DNA of 64,000 nucleotides from Pseudomonas sp. ATCC PTA-122608 (GCF_001952855.1 NZ_LPNO01000052.1:295369-359368), one strand, 5' to 3'; shown: positions 25,212 to 34,692, counted from the stretch's first letter. Translations and numbers: made by a program. Notes: generated by a model from the sequence alone, not told the origin.

Positions 25212-27563
25212 TCACCTAATCAGTTTGCTATGAATCTCTCTTACCTTGCTTTCGATTTCTTGGTATTTCTCCTGAACATCTCTTGCATAATCCGAAACGC
25301 TTTCTGCTTTGAATATTTTCTGAATGGCTTTGATGGTATTCATACTGCTTACTGATAATTTGAATTTCACATAAATTGTAATCATTGAAAAGACCATCAA
25401 CATGAAAATGATTCCAACTGCCGTCTCAATCATTCCACCATTCTTCACCAGCGGCATGACAAGAAAATATGTTGCGCTACTCACAAAAACTATCAGTATC
25501 CCCTCAAGCGCGATGTTCACCACGAATAAGGTTAGCAGTATGAGCGGGAGCAACATACGCCAAATCAAAGAAAGGATAAGGTCTAGGAACACATGAAAGG
25601 ATTTTTCTTGATTCCTATTTTGGGCGCTCGGAATAATTAATTTAAACAGCTTAATGTACATAATGATGAAATCACTGATAAGGCTGAATATGCTGGCAGC
25701 GTAAAGCCCTAAGAAAAATAAGGTGCTCACCAATGCCTGCATAATCAAGGAAATTACGAGGAAAGCAATTGCTCCTGAAATCACGCTAGCAACCCATCCC
25801 AGCGAACGAGCGATCACTTTCGCTTTTGGTGTTTCTATTTGGTCGTATGTCAATTCACCAGTTTTAAATACAATGTATGCCGTCCAATACCTTTGCAGCA
25901 CAGACATGCCGTTTGAAAACATGGCAGCGCTCTGATTAAGGACCGGTGCAACACACGTATTGATTTCTTTGGTGCAATCCTCGAACGTAAAACCTGACGT
26001 GATGTAAAGATTTCCAAACAAAGCATTGGCGGTATACTCCATTGAATTTTTAAGTTTTAGCCTATGCGCCTCTGCATTTGTAGGCAGAACGAGAATTGAA
26101 ATGGTTCTATTAATGTCAAAGACGTTCACCGTTTTCAGTGCCTCAGCAACGATCCTCTCATCATCAAGATTCGAATTCTGAGCCAAGCTTGCCATCGTGT
26201 TATGTCCCAAAATCACTGGCTCATACACAGCCTGAACGTTAGTTTTGAACTCAGTGTTGATCTGTGCTTCCAGATCACCGGCCACACGGTTAACGGTTGT
26301 GAACGCCAGCATGAAGCTAGCCATATCAGCAAGGGGACGCTTCACAGTCTCTTTGGCTTCCTTGGCGTGATTCACGACAAACTGACCAGCCGCCTTGATG
26401 TAGACCTGACGCATCTGCTCAATCTGAGCCTGTATTGAAGCCTTTGTTATCCCATCGTTTTGCGGAAAGAATTGAATCTCTCCCTCTGGACCATTCTGAA
26501 CGCCACCACTCGCAATCCTGTTCAAGCATTGGTCATAGACCTTGGCGGATGGTGCCCAATCGAAGCGACGGTTCTCAACGTTCAGGGCATTGCCGCACAT
26601 GAGCTTGATAGCATCGAGAGCAACCATCTGAGCCATGTCGTTCATTTCCAATAGTGCTTGTCTTGTCGATTCGTCTTTACCGAAATAGCTCACATTCCCT
26701 AGACTGAACATCGAGAATCCGGCTTCCTTTAAGCACTTCTGATTTTTCTGTGTGTAGCCATCGAGCAGGAGAGTAGCCAAGAACCTAGAAGGCTCTGCCT
26801 CCTGATTCATGCAGGTCGAATAAGCCGTCTCCTTAAAGATCCTTACGCCTTTCTCGTTCGCGTCGTAGTTGTAGGTGTTGAGCTGCTTGCTCACAAAAAG
26901 CAATTCCTCAGCCTTCTGCTGAACCATCTTCATGATGATGGGAGTGGATTCCTCCCTTGCTACGACGTTCGCGTGGGTAGTCGAGAAACCCATGTCAACA
27001 AGCGTGTAGGTCCAGAGCTTCAGGCACATGCTCACAACGAACGAGATCCCCACCACAAGCCCAGTAAGCGTGGCACCAGCGTAGAGATCGAATAGGACAC
27101 CGAACCCCAACAGGATCAACACACCACAGGACGTGAGCGCGAAGTACACAACGTCCTTACGATCTTTACCGATGAAGCCAGCGTTCTGACCTTTGAAAAT
27201 CATGTAGCAAGCGAAGGTGGTGTAGATAAAAAGGAAAGCAAATGACCCGCCCCAAATCATTTTGTCGCGGTTTTTCGACATGTAATCAGATGCGGTTTCA
27301 TCATAGGTAATGGTGAATTGAGAATCTTCTCTAAAATTCGCCAGCTTGTTGCCAGCGAAGTTTACGACCATCACCGAGTTTTTTGTTTTTAGCGTATTCA
27401 TCAACGGACCGACATACGGTGCATTAGCCATAGATTCGTTCATGCAATCGTTTGTTGTCTTCTTAGAATCAGGTCTGTAACAGTCTTTAAAATCATCCGC
27501 AAATGCTGTATTTGCACATATTGAAAGCAACATGAAAAGGAGGAAAGGCTTTATGTAATTCAT
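25212..27563 (-). CDS. Large conjugation-type membrane protein (DotA/TraY or TrbL/VirB6-like)
   Basis: 783 residues. Signal peptide (FLLFMLLSICANTAFA-DD), a Cys-containing mature start (DCYRPDSKKTTNDCMNES), three TMs between about 100 and 185, a large periplasmic region (190-560, with paired Cys), then at least five C-terminal TMs and a charged cytoplasmic tail. This architecture fits the polytopic channel proteins of type IV secretion (TraY/DotA, TrbL/VirB6); I see no decisive motif. It resembles the 1039-residue protein at 39763 in plan. Driven by the SD-less promoter family. Confidence 0.65.
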   Translation of the reverse strand: MNYIKPFLLFMLLSICANTAFADDFKDCYRPDSKKTTNDCMNESMANAPYVGPLMNTLKTKNSVMVVNFAGNKLANFREDSQFTITYDETASDYMSKNRDKMIWGGSFAFLFIYTTFACYMIFKGQNAGFIGKDRKDVVYFALTSCGVLILLGFGVLFDLYAGATLTGLVVGISFVVSMCLKLWTYTLVDMGFSTTHANVVAREESTPIIMKMVQQKAEELLFVSKQLNTYNYDANEKGVRIFKETAYSTCMNQEAEPSRFLATLLLDGYTQKNQKCLKEAGFSMFSLGNVSYFGKDESTRQALLEMNDMAQMVALDAIKLMCGNALNVENRRFDWAPSAKVYDQCLNRIASGGVQNGPEGEIQFFPQNDGITKASIQAQIEQMRQVYIKAAGQFVVNHAKEAKETVKRPLADMASFMLAFTTVNRVAGDLEAQINTEFKTNVQAVYEPVILGHNTMASLAQNSNLDDERIVAEALKTVNVFDINRTISILVLPTNAEAHRLKLKNSMEYTANALFGNLYITSGFTFEDCTKEINTCVAPVLNQSAAMFSNGMSVLQRYWTAYIVFKTGELTYDQIETPKAKVIARSLGWVASVISGAIAFLVISLIMQALVSTLFFLGLYAASIFSLISDFIIMYIKLFKLIIPSAQNRNQEKSFHVFLDLILSLIWRMLLPLILLTLFVVNIALEGILIVFVSSATYFLVMPLVKNGGMIETAVGIIFMLMVFSMITIYVKFKLSVSSMNTIKAIQKIFKAESVSDYARDVQEKYQEIESKVREIHSKLIR

Positions 27564-27596
27564 TTTGGGGTATGTAGTATTGCTCTTATTATAGCA
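27564..27596 (-). promoter_or_regulatory. Element-type extended -10 promoter, SD-less leader
   Basis: TGC-TATAAT on the minus strand, 24 nt from ATG 27563; leader AAGAGCAATACTACATACCC plus CAAA has no SD near the start. Confidence 0.65.
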
Positions 27597-27677
27597 TTTT
27601 GCAGTTTACTTTCAGACACTATAATAATTTCGAAATTAATCGTGCTAAGCCCTTGTCCGAAGGATTTGTCTATCAAT

Positions 27678-28430
27678 TCAAAATTTATCAGTTCTTTTTT
27701 CTGCCGCATCGCTTATGGCTTTGAAAACATCGACTGAGTACAAAAGTATTTTTTCAATTGTTGAATCCACTGTCTTGCCGTTGATCTTGTGAACCACGCC
27801 ATCTTTGGTTGCACCATTTCTGTGAACAAAATCATGACGCATTGATGTGATTTTAAACATGTCAGATTTATGCACACTGCTTAGCTTATTCGCACTGAGA
27901 ATATTAACGTATTGCTCGACATTCTTAATGTTATGAAATGTCAAATCGTTTAGCTTTAGCATGGCGATACCTTCAACACCATTATGCTTAATTATATCTT
28001 TCAGCGTGTACTTCTCTGTTTCAATATCAGCATGCCCTTGCGTGAGAAGAGTCATCATGTGAGGAAACGTTTTTACAGATGCCTTGATAATATCTCCTAC
28101 CATTGCTTCGAAAAGTGTGACGGCATGAGAGTACATCATTTGATGCTTCATCTGATCTACATACGAGTCAGAATCATTGGATAACATGCCCTGCAATTGA
28201 TGCATTTTGATATTATATGATTCGTAAATTTCGTGGTATGGATGCTCTGCAAACCACTGCATTTCCGCCTCATAATCTTCGGCATCTATTTTATTCTGAT
28301 AAGCGTTAGCCATGTATTCCCACTCCGGGGTTTCCTCATCAACATCCTCAGACACATCAAATGCCTCACTCATCCATTTGCGCATACTTTGATTTTCTTG
28401 ATCCATCATCCATTCTTTGGTGCTACCCAT
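27678..28430 (-). CDS. HEPN-like protein
   Basis: 250 residues, mostly helical. Near the C-terminus it has RHDFVHRNG (R198-x4-H203), the signature of HEPN domains, many of which are RNases in toxin-antitoxin and anti-phage systems. A preceding helix (SHAVTLFEAMVGDIIKAS) fits the HEPN four-helix bundle. It lies 12 bp after a DUF6988-like gene on the same strand. Role in defence or regulation is an inference from the motif. Confidence 0.65.
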   Translation of the reverse strand: MGSTKEWMMDQENQSMRKWMSEAFDVSEDVDEETPEWEYMANAYQNKIDAEDYEAEMQWFAEHPYHEIYESYNIKMHQLQGMLSNDSDSYVDQMKHQMMYSHAVTLFEAMVGDIIKASVKTFPHMMTLLTQGHADIETEKYTLKDIIKHNGVEGIAMLKLNDLTFHNIKNVEQYVNILSANKLSSVHKSDMFKITSMRHDFVHRNGATKDGVVHKINGKTVDSTIEKILLYSVDVFKAISDAAEKRTDKF

Positions 28431-28442
28431 GATTCTTCCTTA

Positions 28443-29081
28443 TCAATTGAGTGGTGAAATCAGACCGGGGAGGATCTGATGGTATTTTTCCTGAATGGCT
28501 TTCACAGCCCCGGCATAACGCTGAACGCCAGTCAGTACCACACCAAGCTGAAGCGTCATCACGTTCAGCCCATTGCTGTTCCTCAGCACATCCTCAATCA
28601 ACCCAGCAGGATAGCCTTCTACGTGCCTTCTGAGGGGATGGATTCCACTGTGAACGTATGAGTTCATTGCATGGTAATTCACGTCCTTGAAGCCCATGAG
28701 CATCCTCGACGCCTGAGGAGGAGCCGTCTTCACAATCTGATCGAGCATATCCTTGAACATCGGCATTTTCTTCGCAGATTTCTCAGTCTCCAATGTGAGT
28801 GGAGAAGCCAGAGTTTCGACCTGCAGATCGGTAGCGCCGTACAGTAGCCACACGCCCCTTGTGAGTGCTTCGTACTGCAAGCGCATCAGTGATAACGCAG
28901 TCGTATAGCAAGAGGTTCTGACCAGCAGGCGCAGGCTTAGAGCGTGTTCCAGAGCCATGCCACAGGCGACTAAGGCGACCTCAAACCTGATACCTGTGAA
29001 CGCTTGGACCCCTTCCAGCAGGCTCAGTATTTCGATGTGAAGCTCATCAGAACGGTCGATAAAATCATCCATCGGTTTCAT
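28443..29081 (-). CDS. DUF6988/DUF5677-like helical protein
   Basis: 212 residues, helical, with LRLQYEALTRGVWLL and NSYVHSGIHPLRR, reminiscent of DUF6988/DUF5677 proteins (HEPN-related folds of unknown function). The family call is by eye. It is probably co-transcribed with the HEPN-like gene 12 bp downstream. Its codons are more GC-rich than those of the backbone genes, suggesting acquired cargo. Confidence 0.6.
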   Translation of the reverse strand: MKPMDDFIDRSDELHIEILSLLEGVQAFTGIRFEVALVACGMALEHALSLRLLVRTSCYTTALSLMRLQYEALTRGVWLLYGATDLQVETLASPLTLETEKSAKKMPMFKDMLDQIVKTAPPQASRMLMGFKDVNYHAMNSYVHSGIHPLRRHVEGYPAGLIEDVLRNSNGLNVMTLQLGVVLTGVQRYAGAVKAIQEKYHQILPGLISPLN

Positions 29082-29157
29082 GTCCTTATGCTCAGATGAA
29101 TCTAGAAGTTCGATTTATCATAATGCCTAAACTGAAATGACTTTAACCGCTTTTCCT

Positions 29158-30447
29158 TCACGTCATTTTCACCCGTTTGAGTTGTTTCCAATCAGTGCAG
29201 AAACTATCTGAGAGGTAATCCCTTTTCATTCCCCATTGGGGAATGGGTGGCACTACTGCAAGCCTGATGCAGCCTCTCCCATATCGTGCATTGATGCCGT
29301 CCAGAACGCTCATTAACACCTCAGAATTTCGGCGTGGCTCAGGTGCAAATAGGTCTGGCTGGTAGCCTTCGCCGGAGACAAATTGACTCAACACGATTCC
29401 CGCTTTGGCGTACCTGTATCCCGGTACGAAAATCTTACTCAGACCTTCAAGAGCAGCCGCGACAAACAATCTTGTGTCATTGCTTGGAGCCACCAGACCG
29501 CAGATCACAGCGCGTGAATACGGCTTGTCATCGAACCTCGACGTTTGGATAAACACTTGCAGGCACGAAGCCAACTGACCCTCTGAACGAAGCTTGGCGC
29601 ATGCTCGACTGGCGTATGTGGCAACCGCTTCACGTAAACCCTGGAGTTCTGTGACTCGTTCACCAAATGACCTTGTAGACGCGATTGTTTGCTTCGGTTC
29701 AGCACCCTCAGAAAGCGCATAGCACGACACACCTTCAAGCTCCATGGAGGTCTTCTCAACGTTCACATTGAAGAGCTTCCTCAACGATTTTCTGTCGTAC
29801 CTTTGAAGATCGATGGCCTTCTTCACGCCCATCAGTTCGAGCCGCTTTGAGAGCTTCCTGCCAATGCCCCAAATCTCATCAACCGGCATCCATTGCAGAA
29901 GCTTATCCCGACGAATTTCGTCCATCAAAACGACGACGCCACCAGTCTGAGATCGCCATTTTTTTGCGCTGAAATTAGCAGTCTTAGCGAGCGTTTTGGT
30001 AGGCCCAAAACCTACACCAACTCCAATGCCAGTCTGGCGTCTCACGGCGGTCTGAATCTCACGGCCAAGCGCTTCGAGATCACCTGTAATTCCGCTGAAA
30101 TCCAACCAACTTTCGTCAATCGAATACACTTCAATTCGAGGCGAAAACCCTTCTAGGACGCGCATTACACGGTTACTGACTTCTTGATATAAAGCGTAAT
30201 TTGAGGACACCACTCGAAGCCCATGACTTTTCATCAGATGCTTTATTTCGAAGAATGGCGCACCCATCTTTATGCCCAATCCACCAGCACCCGTATCCTT
30301 TGATTTCGCTATCGGACACCTCGAAACGACACAGCCATCCGAGTTACTTAAAGCTACGACTGGAACACCAATCAGCGTTGGGTCGAATAGCCTTTCAGCG
30401 CTTACATAGAAGCAGTCGCAATCAACCAGACAGAAGACGGTTTTCAT
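29158..30447 (-). CDS. umuC: DNA polymerase V catalytic subunit UmuC
   Basis: 429 residues from the ATG of MKTVFCLVDCD; the longer frame upstream overlaps umuD and is rejected because this start gives the family N-terminus and an ATGA overlap. Y-family polymerase motifs: VDCDCFYVSAERLFDP, ALSNSDGCVVSRC and YSIDESWLDF (catalytic Asp-Glu). C-terminal UmuC-specific region present (YRYAKAGIVLSQF...QPDLF). Error-prone translesion synthesis after DNA damage. Confidence 0.95.
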   Translation of the reverse strand: MKTVFCLVDCDCFYVSAERLFDPTLIGVPVVALSNSDGCVVSRCPIAKSKDTGAGGLGIKMGAPFFEIKHLMKSHGLRVVSSNYALYQEVSNRVMRVLEGFSPRIEVYSIDESWLDFSGITGDLEALGREIQTAVRRQTGIGVGVGFGPTKTLAKTANFSAKKWRSQTGGVVVLMDEIRRDKLLQWMPVDEIWGIGRKLSKRLELMGVKKAIDLQRYDRKSLRKLFNVNVEKTSMELEGVSCYALSEGAEPKQTIASTRSFGERVTELQGLREAVATYASRACAKLRSEGQLASCLQVFIQTSRFDDKPYSRAVICGLVAPSNDTRLFVAAALEGLSKIFVPGYRYAKAGIVLSQFVSGEGYQPDLFAPEPRRNSEVLMSVLDGINARYGRGCIRLAVVPPIPQWGMKRDYLSDSFCTDWKQLKRVKMT

Positions 30448-30875
30448 CGTGAGACTCGATGCAGATTCCAGAGCACCACGCCCCACAAATGGATGTCTTC
30501 CCACTCACCTACTTCAACATCAGCATTGGCAGGATTATGAGCAATCAGTAATGGCGACTGACCACACCTTTCACGGAATTCCTTGCAACAAAAATCAGCA
30601 CCAATGACCACTACCACAATGTCACCGTCTAACGGCTCCAAAGCCTTGTCCACGACAAGAACATCACCGTCATAGATCCCGATATTTTTCAGTGAATCAC
30701 CATCCGCCCGCAGCAACCAACGGCTTGGTTCACGCAATGACACAAGCTCATCGATGCTTAGTGGTGGCTCAGAATATTCGAGTGCCGGAGACGGGAATCC
30801 ACAGCTCACGCGCCCAGTAATAGGCTTCCTGACTGGATCTGGAGAAGGGGCTACGGGACCAAGGATGTCGAACAT
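30444..30875 (-). CDS. umuD: UmuD-type SOS mutagenesis protease subunit
   Basis: 143 residues. The self-cleavage site Cys25-Gly26 is visible in SCGFPSPA; the Ser-Lys dyad is in ADGDSLKN and FCCKEF; the fold signature GIYDGDVLVVDKALEP matches LexA/UmuD S24 peptidases. RecA-stimulated cleavage yields UmuD', which joins UmuC. Overlaps umuC by 4 bp; a LexA box lies 17 bp upstream of the start. Confidence 0.94.
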   Translation of the reverse strand: MFDILGPVAPSPDPVRKPITGRVSCGFPSPALEYSEPPLSIDELVSLREPSRWLLRADGDSLKNIGIYDGDVLVVDKALEPLDGDIVVVVIGADFCCKEFRERCGQSPLLIAHNPANADVEVGEWEDIHLWGVVLWNLHRVSR

Positions 30876-30891
30876 GCCTGTTACTCAACTA

Positions 30892-30907
30892 CTGTACGTT
30901 TGGACAG
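30892..30907. promoter_or_regulatory. LexA box
   Basis: CTGT-ACGTTTGG-ACAG, a perfect CTGT-N8-ACAG SOS operator, just upstream of umuD on the minus strand. It implies LexA repression of umuDC and induction by DNA damage. Confidence 0.92.
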
Positions 30908-30959
30908 TATTGAGTAGAGACGGGGATCGGGCAAGAGGACGCCGACCGAGGGAGGTTCT

Positions 30960-31010
30960 GACTGAGGTAGGACACACGTCAGACGAAGGTCCGACCGATG
31001 TCAGACCTGA
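30960..31010. repeat. Iterated GTCAGAC motifs, cluster 4
   Basis: GAGGTAGGACACACGTCAGAC, GGTCCGACCGATGTCAGACC: three to four copies of the same motif family that flanks parA, here between umuD and the XRE regulator. Confidence 0.5.
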
Positions 31011-31019
31011 GTTTTATGG

Positions 31020-31334
31020 TCAGGGCTTTTTGACCGGCTGGCTCACCAGATCCACTAGACGGTTGAGTTCATCAGATTTTGCATTGCAAATGACGTTGAA
31101 CAGAAATGCCCTCTTCTCTGAATCATCATCGAAATCCACGAAGAAATCCCGAACCTCACAATCCAGTTGCACAGCCAATTTGTACAGAGCATCAACGCTT
31201 GGCGTGACGGTTCCAAGCTCGAAGCGAGAGATCGTATTTGGATCAAATCCAGCCCGCAGACCCAATTCGCCTTGGCTCAATCCAGAAGCCCCGCGCAAAC
31301 GCTTAATTGTTTGCCCCAATTGTAAATTTCTCAT
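31020..31334 (-). CDS. XRE-family transcriptional regulator
   Basis: 104 residues: an N-terminal Cro/C1-type HTH (GQTIKRLRGASGLSQGELG, FDPNTISRFELG) and a helical C-terminus. It lies upstream of umuDC on the same strand and next to a copy of the iterated motifs; its targets are unknown. Confidence 0.85.
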   Translation of the reverse strand: MRNLQLGQTIKRLRGASGLSQGELGLRAGFDPNTISRFELGTVTPSVDALYKLAVQLDCEVRDFFVDFDDDSEKRAFLFNVICNAKSDELNRLVDLVSQPVKKP

Positions 31335-31498
31335 CTGTCACATTTCTTAAACGAAACAAGCAGTTAACTCCTTTTCTCGTTCGCTCGTAACAACGCACAA
31401 CGTAGACTCCGCTTGAGTAATTCTACGCGATACGTAGAATCAAAAACTCAGCCGCCTGTCTGGCTTCCTTCTGATGTTTTTCACGCGAGAAAATGGAC

Positions 31499-31834
31499 AT
31501 GAAACGTGCAATCAGCTTTGCCGCAGTAGCAATTGTTCTGAGCCTCACTGGCTGTGCAGATATGCAAAAGCAAGCCAGCACCTACCTACCCGGCTCAACT
31601 AGCCAACAACCAGCGCAGGTAGCGGTTGAAGGTGGTCAACCAGTTCAGTACATACCGGGCACTGGTACAGGGAAAAACGTAACGACGACACGCGCCGGAA
31701 CCAGCTATCAAGCCAACGCAAACGCAGAAGAACCGAGCTTCATGGGCGATATGGTGAAGTCAGCCACTGATTCCCTGAAATCAGAAGCAACGTCAGGCGT
31801 TCGGTCCACAGTTCGTGGGTTGTTCAGCCGCTAA
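31499..31834 (+). CDS. Small lipoprotein
   Basis: 111 residues from MKRAIS. Lipobox LSLTGC places acylated Cys near residue 20. The rest is polar, Gln/Ala/Thr-rich. Followed by its own terminator. Outer-membrane lipoproteins of this size are common beside type IV secretion genes (VirB7/DotD-like), but nothing identifies it as one. Confidence 0.7.
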   Translation: MKRAISFAAVAIVLSLTGCADMQKQASTYLPGSTSQQPAQVAVEGGQPVQYIPGTGTGKNVTTTRAGTSYQANANAEEPSFMGDMVKSATDSLKSEATSGVRSTVRGLFSR

Positions 31835-31857
31835 CCGGCGAACCTACATAGTCACTA

Positions 31858-31880
31858 CAAGCCTCAGTAATGGGGCTTTT
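31858..31880 (+). terminator. Rho-independent terminator
   Basis: AAGCCTC / GGGGCTT-like stem followed by T6. Confidence 0.7.
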
Positions 31881-31903
31881 TTGCGTCTACAGATACGGAA
31901 TCC

Positions 31904-32452
31904 ATGACGATGAAACGACTACTTGCTACCGCCCTCCTCGCTTGCTTGGCTTCACAGGCAAACGCCGGGTGCGCAGACCGCTACTACTATTACCAAGCCA
32001 AGCCCACCGTCCTGAAAATCAAGGACTGGAACGTCTATCAAGATCTCAGCTTGCCGACCTCAAAAGAGATCCAAGATTTTGTGATGATGCACTACGCTTG
32101 CTCAGAGCCTGAAAAGGGCTTGCGCCACAACGTTTCCGTGTACTTCAACTACATAGTGGAACCTGATGCTTGGAAGAAGATTAAGAAGCCCCTTTATCCT
32201 AACCTCACTATCAGGCTTCCCAACGGCGCAGTGCCGGGTTCCAAAATCGACACAATGGCAATCACTGAGCGTGAGCAAAAGGACCGAAGAACGTACAGCG
32301 CAGTCACCACGGAATTAGAAGATGGAACGGTGTCAGCGATCAAGGTATTCATCGTCAGAAAAGGAATTGACCAGATGGTGACGCCACAATACATTTTCTC
32401 CACGAATAAAATCCTCCAACGCGACGGCTATTATTTTACCGAGTACAAATGA
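31904..32452 (+). CDS. Secreted hypothetical protein, 182 aa
   Basis: Signal peptide (MKRLLATALLACLASQANA-GC), then a mature domain rich in aromatic residues (ADRYYYYQAKPTVLKIKDW). CGGA precedes the first ATG by 5 nt. Not recognised. Overlaps the next gene by 4 bp (ATGA), so the two form a unit. Confidence 0.72.
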   Translation: MTMKRLLATALLACLASQANAGCADRYYYYQAKPTVLKIKDWNVYQDLSLPTSKEIQDFVMMHYACSEPEKGLRHNVSVYFNYIVEPDAWKKIKKPLYPNLTIRLPNGAVPGSKIDTMAITEREQKDRRTYSAVTTELEDGTVSAIKVFIVRKGIDQMVTPQYIFSTNKILQRDGYYFTEYK

Positions 32453-32889
32453 TGAGCAAAGTCAAAAAGGTGGTCTCAGGCGGGAACCCTGTATTTAAAC
32501 AAGATGGGAAATGGAAAGACACAGTGGGTGGTTCACATAATTCAGAAGCCCACGCCGAATTCTCGCTGCAGAAAGAAATTCAGGACCGTGAATTCGAAGG
32601 CGTGAATACACTCACGAAGGTAGACGGCTTTGGCTTACTAATTTGGTTTTGCCTTGAAGTGTTTTTGGTTGGAATGGGCTTAATGTGGTTTAAGGGTGGC
32701 TCTGTAATGACTGGGCTAGGTTTCATTCTCCCAGCCGTCTTCGTGCTAATTTTAGGCTACAAATTCTTCTTCACAACGATGCCTAGATTTAGAGAAAAGG
32801 CGTATACAATTAGTGCATTGGTATTGATAGCTATTTTCTGCCTATTGAAATACTTTGATATCCTGAAACCCTTTGGTGTAAAACTGTAA
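32449..32889 (+). CDS. Membrane protein, 146 aa
   Basis: N-terminal hydrophilic 60 residues, then three TM segments (GFGLLIWFCLEVFLVGMGL; GLGFILPAVFVLILGYKFFF; TISALVLIAIFCLLKYFDI). Family unknown. Translationally coupled to the secreted protein upstream; terminator follows. Confidence 0.72.
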   Translation: MMSKVKKVVSGGNPVFKQDGKWKDTVGGSHNSEAHAEFSLQKEIQDREFEGVNTLTKVDGFGLLIWFCLEVFLVGMGLMWFKGGSVMTGLGFILPAVFVLILGYKFFFTTMPRFREKAYTISALVLIAIFCLLKYFDILKPFGVKL

Positions 32890-32896
32890 AGAAATT

Positions 32897-32921
32897 GAAA
32901 GCCCTTCCAAGGGCACTTTTA
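32897..32921 (+). terminator. Rho-independent terminator
   Basis: GCCCTT-CC-AAGGGC stem followed by a T-rich tract. Confidence 0.8.
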
Positions 32922-32983
32922 TATTCACCTAAGTAATTATACTAAATTATCGATTACCGAAACCAAGGAATTCTGAAACAAAA

Positions 32984-33018
32984 TGCTATAATTAAGGTAT
33001 TAACATTCGACACATCTG
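32984..33018 (+). promoter_or_regulatory. Element-type extended -10 promoter, SD-less leader
   Basis: TGC-TATAAT ends 26 nt before ATG 33019; leader TAAGGTATTAACATTCGACA plus CATCTG lacks an SD near the start. Confidence 0.65.
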
Positions 33019-34692
33019 ATGAACATAAAAACAAAAATATCACTTAGCAGTTTAGCATTAGCATCAATGCTTCTCTTGACACCAACTGTCTTCGCAGATG
33101 GAGGAAGCGGAATATCCTGTAAAAACCTAACAGCTTCATGCCCAGCCGGTCAGACAGGTTCCGTGATTTTGTCTTACTCAGCAACCGGAGCAGCATTTAA
33201 CGGCTGCAAGGAGGTTCAAGAAGCTGTAAATAACGGAAGAATTGACCCATGGACTAACAAATTCGCCCAAATCACTGGAGGTTCTTGTTCACCAATTGCT
33301 GTTACTCCGCCGCCTCCGCCACCACCACCTGCGCCACCTGCAGTTATTTATTCGTACACAGGCTATAACAACACAACCTCAGCTTGCCCTTCAACACAGC
33401 CAAACGGAGTCATTAATCTACAACAGAGCTATGAGGTTTGGTCTGATGGCTCCATTAGAAATTATTCGGCATGGTCAGCAATTTCAAATAATTGCAGCGC
33501 AGCATTTCAAGGAAATGAATCACGCTCTCAAAACGTAGCTTGTTTTGCTCCTTATGCGGAAGGTGGCAATGGAATAGGACAAAGCAGTTCTAGAGAAATT
33601 TGGTCAGATGGAGCAAGAAGCTGGACGCCTTGGGTAACAGTTTCTAATTCATGTTTTAAAACTGTTGCTGACGTTAAGGACACCAGAGATAATATCTGTG
33701 CAGAAGGTCAAACAGGCAAAATAGTTACTGAATTAAGAAGAACTCACAAAGAGTACAGCATAGACTCAACGAAAACCCCCGCTGAAAATGCAGCACTGAA
33801 TGAACAATACTCAACAGTGTGGACATTGATCGTCGTTTCAAATACGTGCAAAGATTTTCCTGATACGATTATTAAAGAGCCGGGAACCCGAATATTAACA
33901 TGTAGCTCGGTTTACGGTGGTGACGTTTCATCTTTTATCGGTCAGATAATCGAAACCGGAACAAATGTTTATTCGTACAGCAGTGCTACAAAGAAGACCA
34001 CTGCTTCTTTTCAGTCAAACGTTCCCGTTTCGTATAACAGCACATGTGCAATCAACACAGAAAACACAGAATCAAAAAACGAAGCTTGCCCAAATGGAAT
34101 TTCTGGTTCAATTGTTTCATTTATTAACGTGAAAAATATTACGACATTTGACGCTAATAAAAATCCGACAACCACTAAAACCTATCCTAATGGTGCCAAT
34201 TCATGGTATCAAGTGAGCAATACTTGTGCAGCCGATATAGTTGCTGCAATTGAAGAAACTGCTATTGTCAAACCCTCTGCGCCACAAGGTTTGCTGGAAA
34301 ACAACACAATCAAGACAACCTCACTATCTACAAAAACCGACATGGACACATTTATAAAAACGCTGGATAAATCCACAATGAATAGAGACTCGAATTACAA
34401 GTTATACCTAATCGTAGACGACCTAAGCAAGGGTATGTACAACAAAGCGAATGTCATTAAAACCGTCAATTCTTTCAAATCTGTAACAGGTGCAAATCCA
34501 ATCATTACGTTGCCACAAAGCCTAGATAAATACATTGGTAACGGAGATATTACGGCAGCGAACAACAAAGATAAGATTCTGAAAAGCGCAGAGCTGAACA
34601 GTTCAAATCAAGCCGTTGTGACTTATACAGATTTGACCAAAGGCTTAACGCAAGGAAAAGACAAAACCTTTACCATTGATTTATTTAAATAA
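33019..34692 (+). CDS. Secreted Cys-module repeat protein with polyproline linker
   Basis: 557 residues with a signal peptide (LALASMLLLTPTVFA-DG). Six modules of about 50-65 residues follow, each with an early Cys (CPAGQTGS, ACPNGISGS) and a late S-W-x-x-V-S-N-x-C (SAWSAISNNC, TPWVTVSNSC, SWYQVSNTC). An eight-proline linker lies after module 1 and a different, Lys/Asn-rich domain covers the last 130 residues. Disulphide-linked modules on a stalk suggest a surface or pilus-tip adhesin of the conjugation machinery; this is inferred from architecture only. Confidence 0.75.
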   Translation: MNIKTKISLSSLALASMLLLTPTVFADGGSGISCKNLTASCPAGQTGSVILSYSATGAAFNGCKEVQEAVNNGRIDPWTNKFAQITGGSCSPIAVTPPPPPPPPAPPAVIYSYTGYNNTTSACPSTQPNGVINLQQSYEVWSDGSIRNYSAWSAISNNCSAAFQGNESRSQNVACFAPYAEGGNGIGQSSSREIWSDGARSWTPWVTVSNSCFKTVADVKDTRDNICAEGQTGKIVTELRRTHKEYSIDSTKTPAENAALNEQYSTVWTLIVVSNTCKDFPDTIIKEPGTRILTCSSVYGGDVSSFIGQIIETGTNVYSYSSATKKTTASFQSNVPVSYNSTCAINTENTESKNEACPNGISGSIVSFINVKNITTFDANKNPTTTKTYPNGANSWYQVSNTCAADIVAAIEETAIVKPSAPQGLLENNTIKTTSLSTKTDMDTFIKTLDKSTMNRDSNYKLYLIVDDLSKGMYNKANVIKTVNSFKSVTGANPIITLPQSLDKYIGNGDITAANNKDKILKSAELNSSNQAVVTYTDLTKGLTQGKDKTFTIDLFK

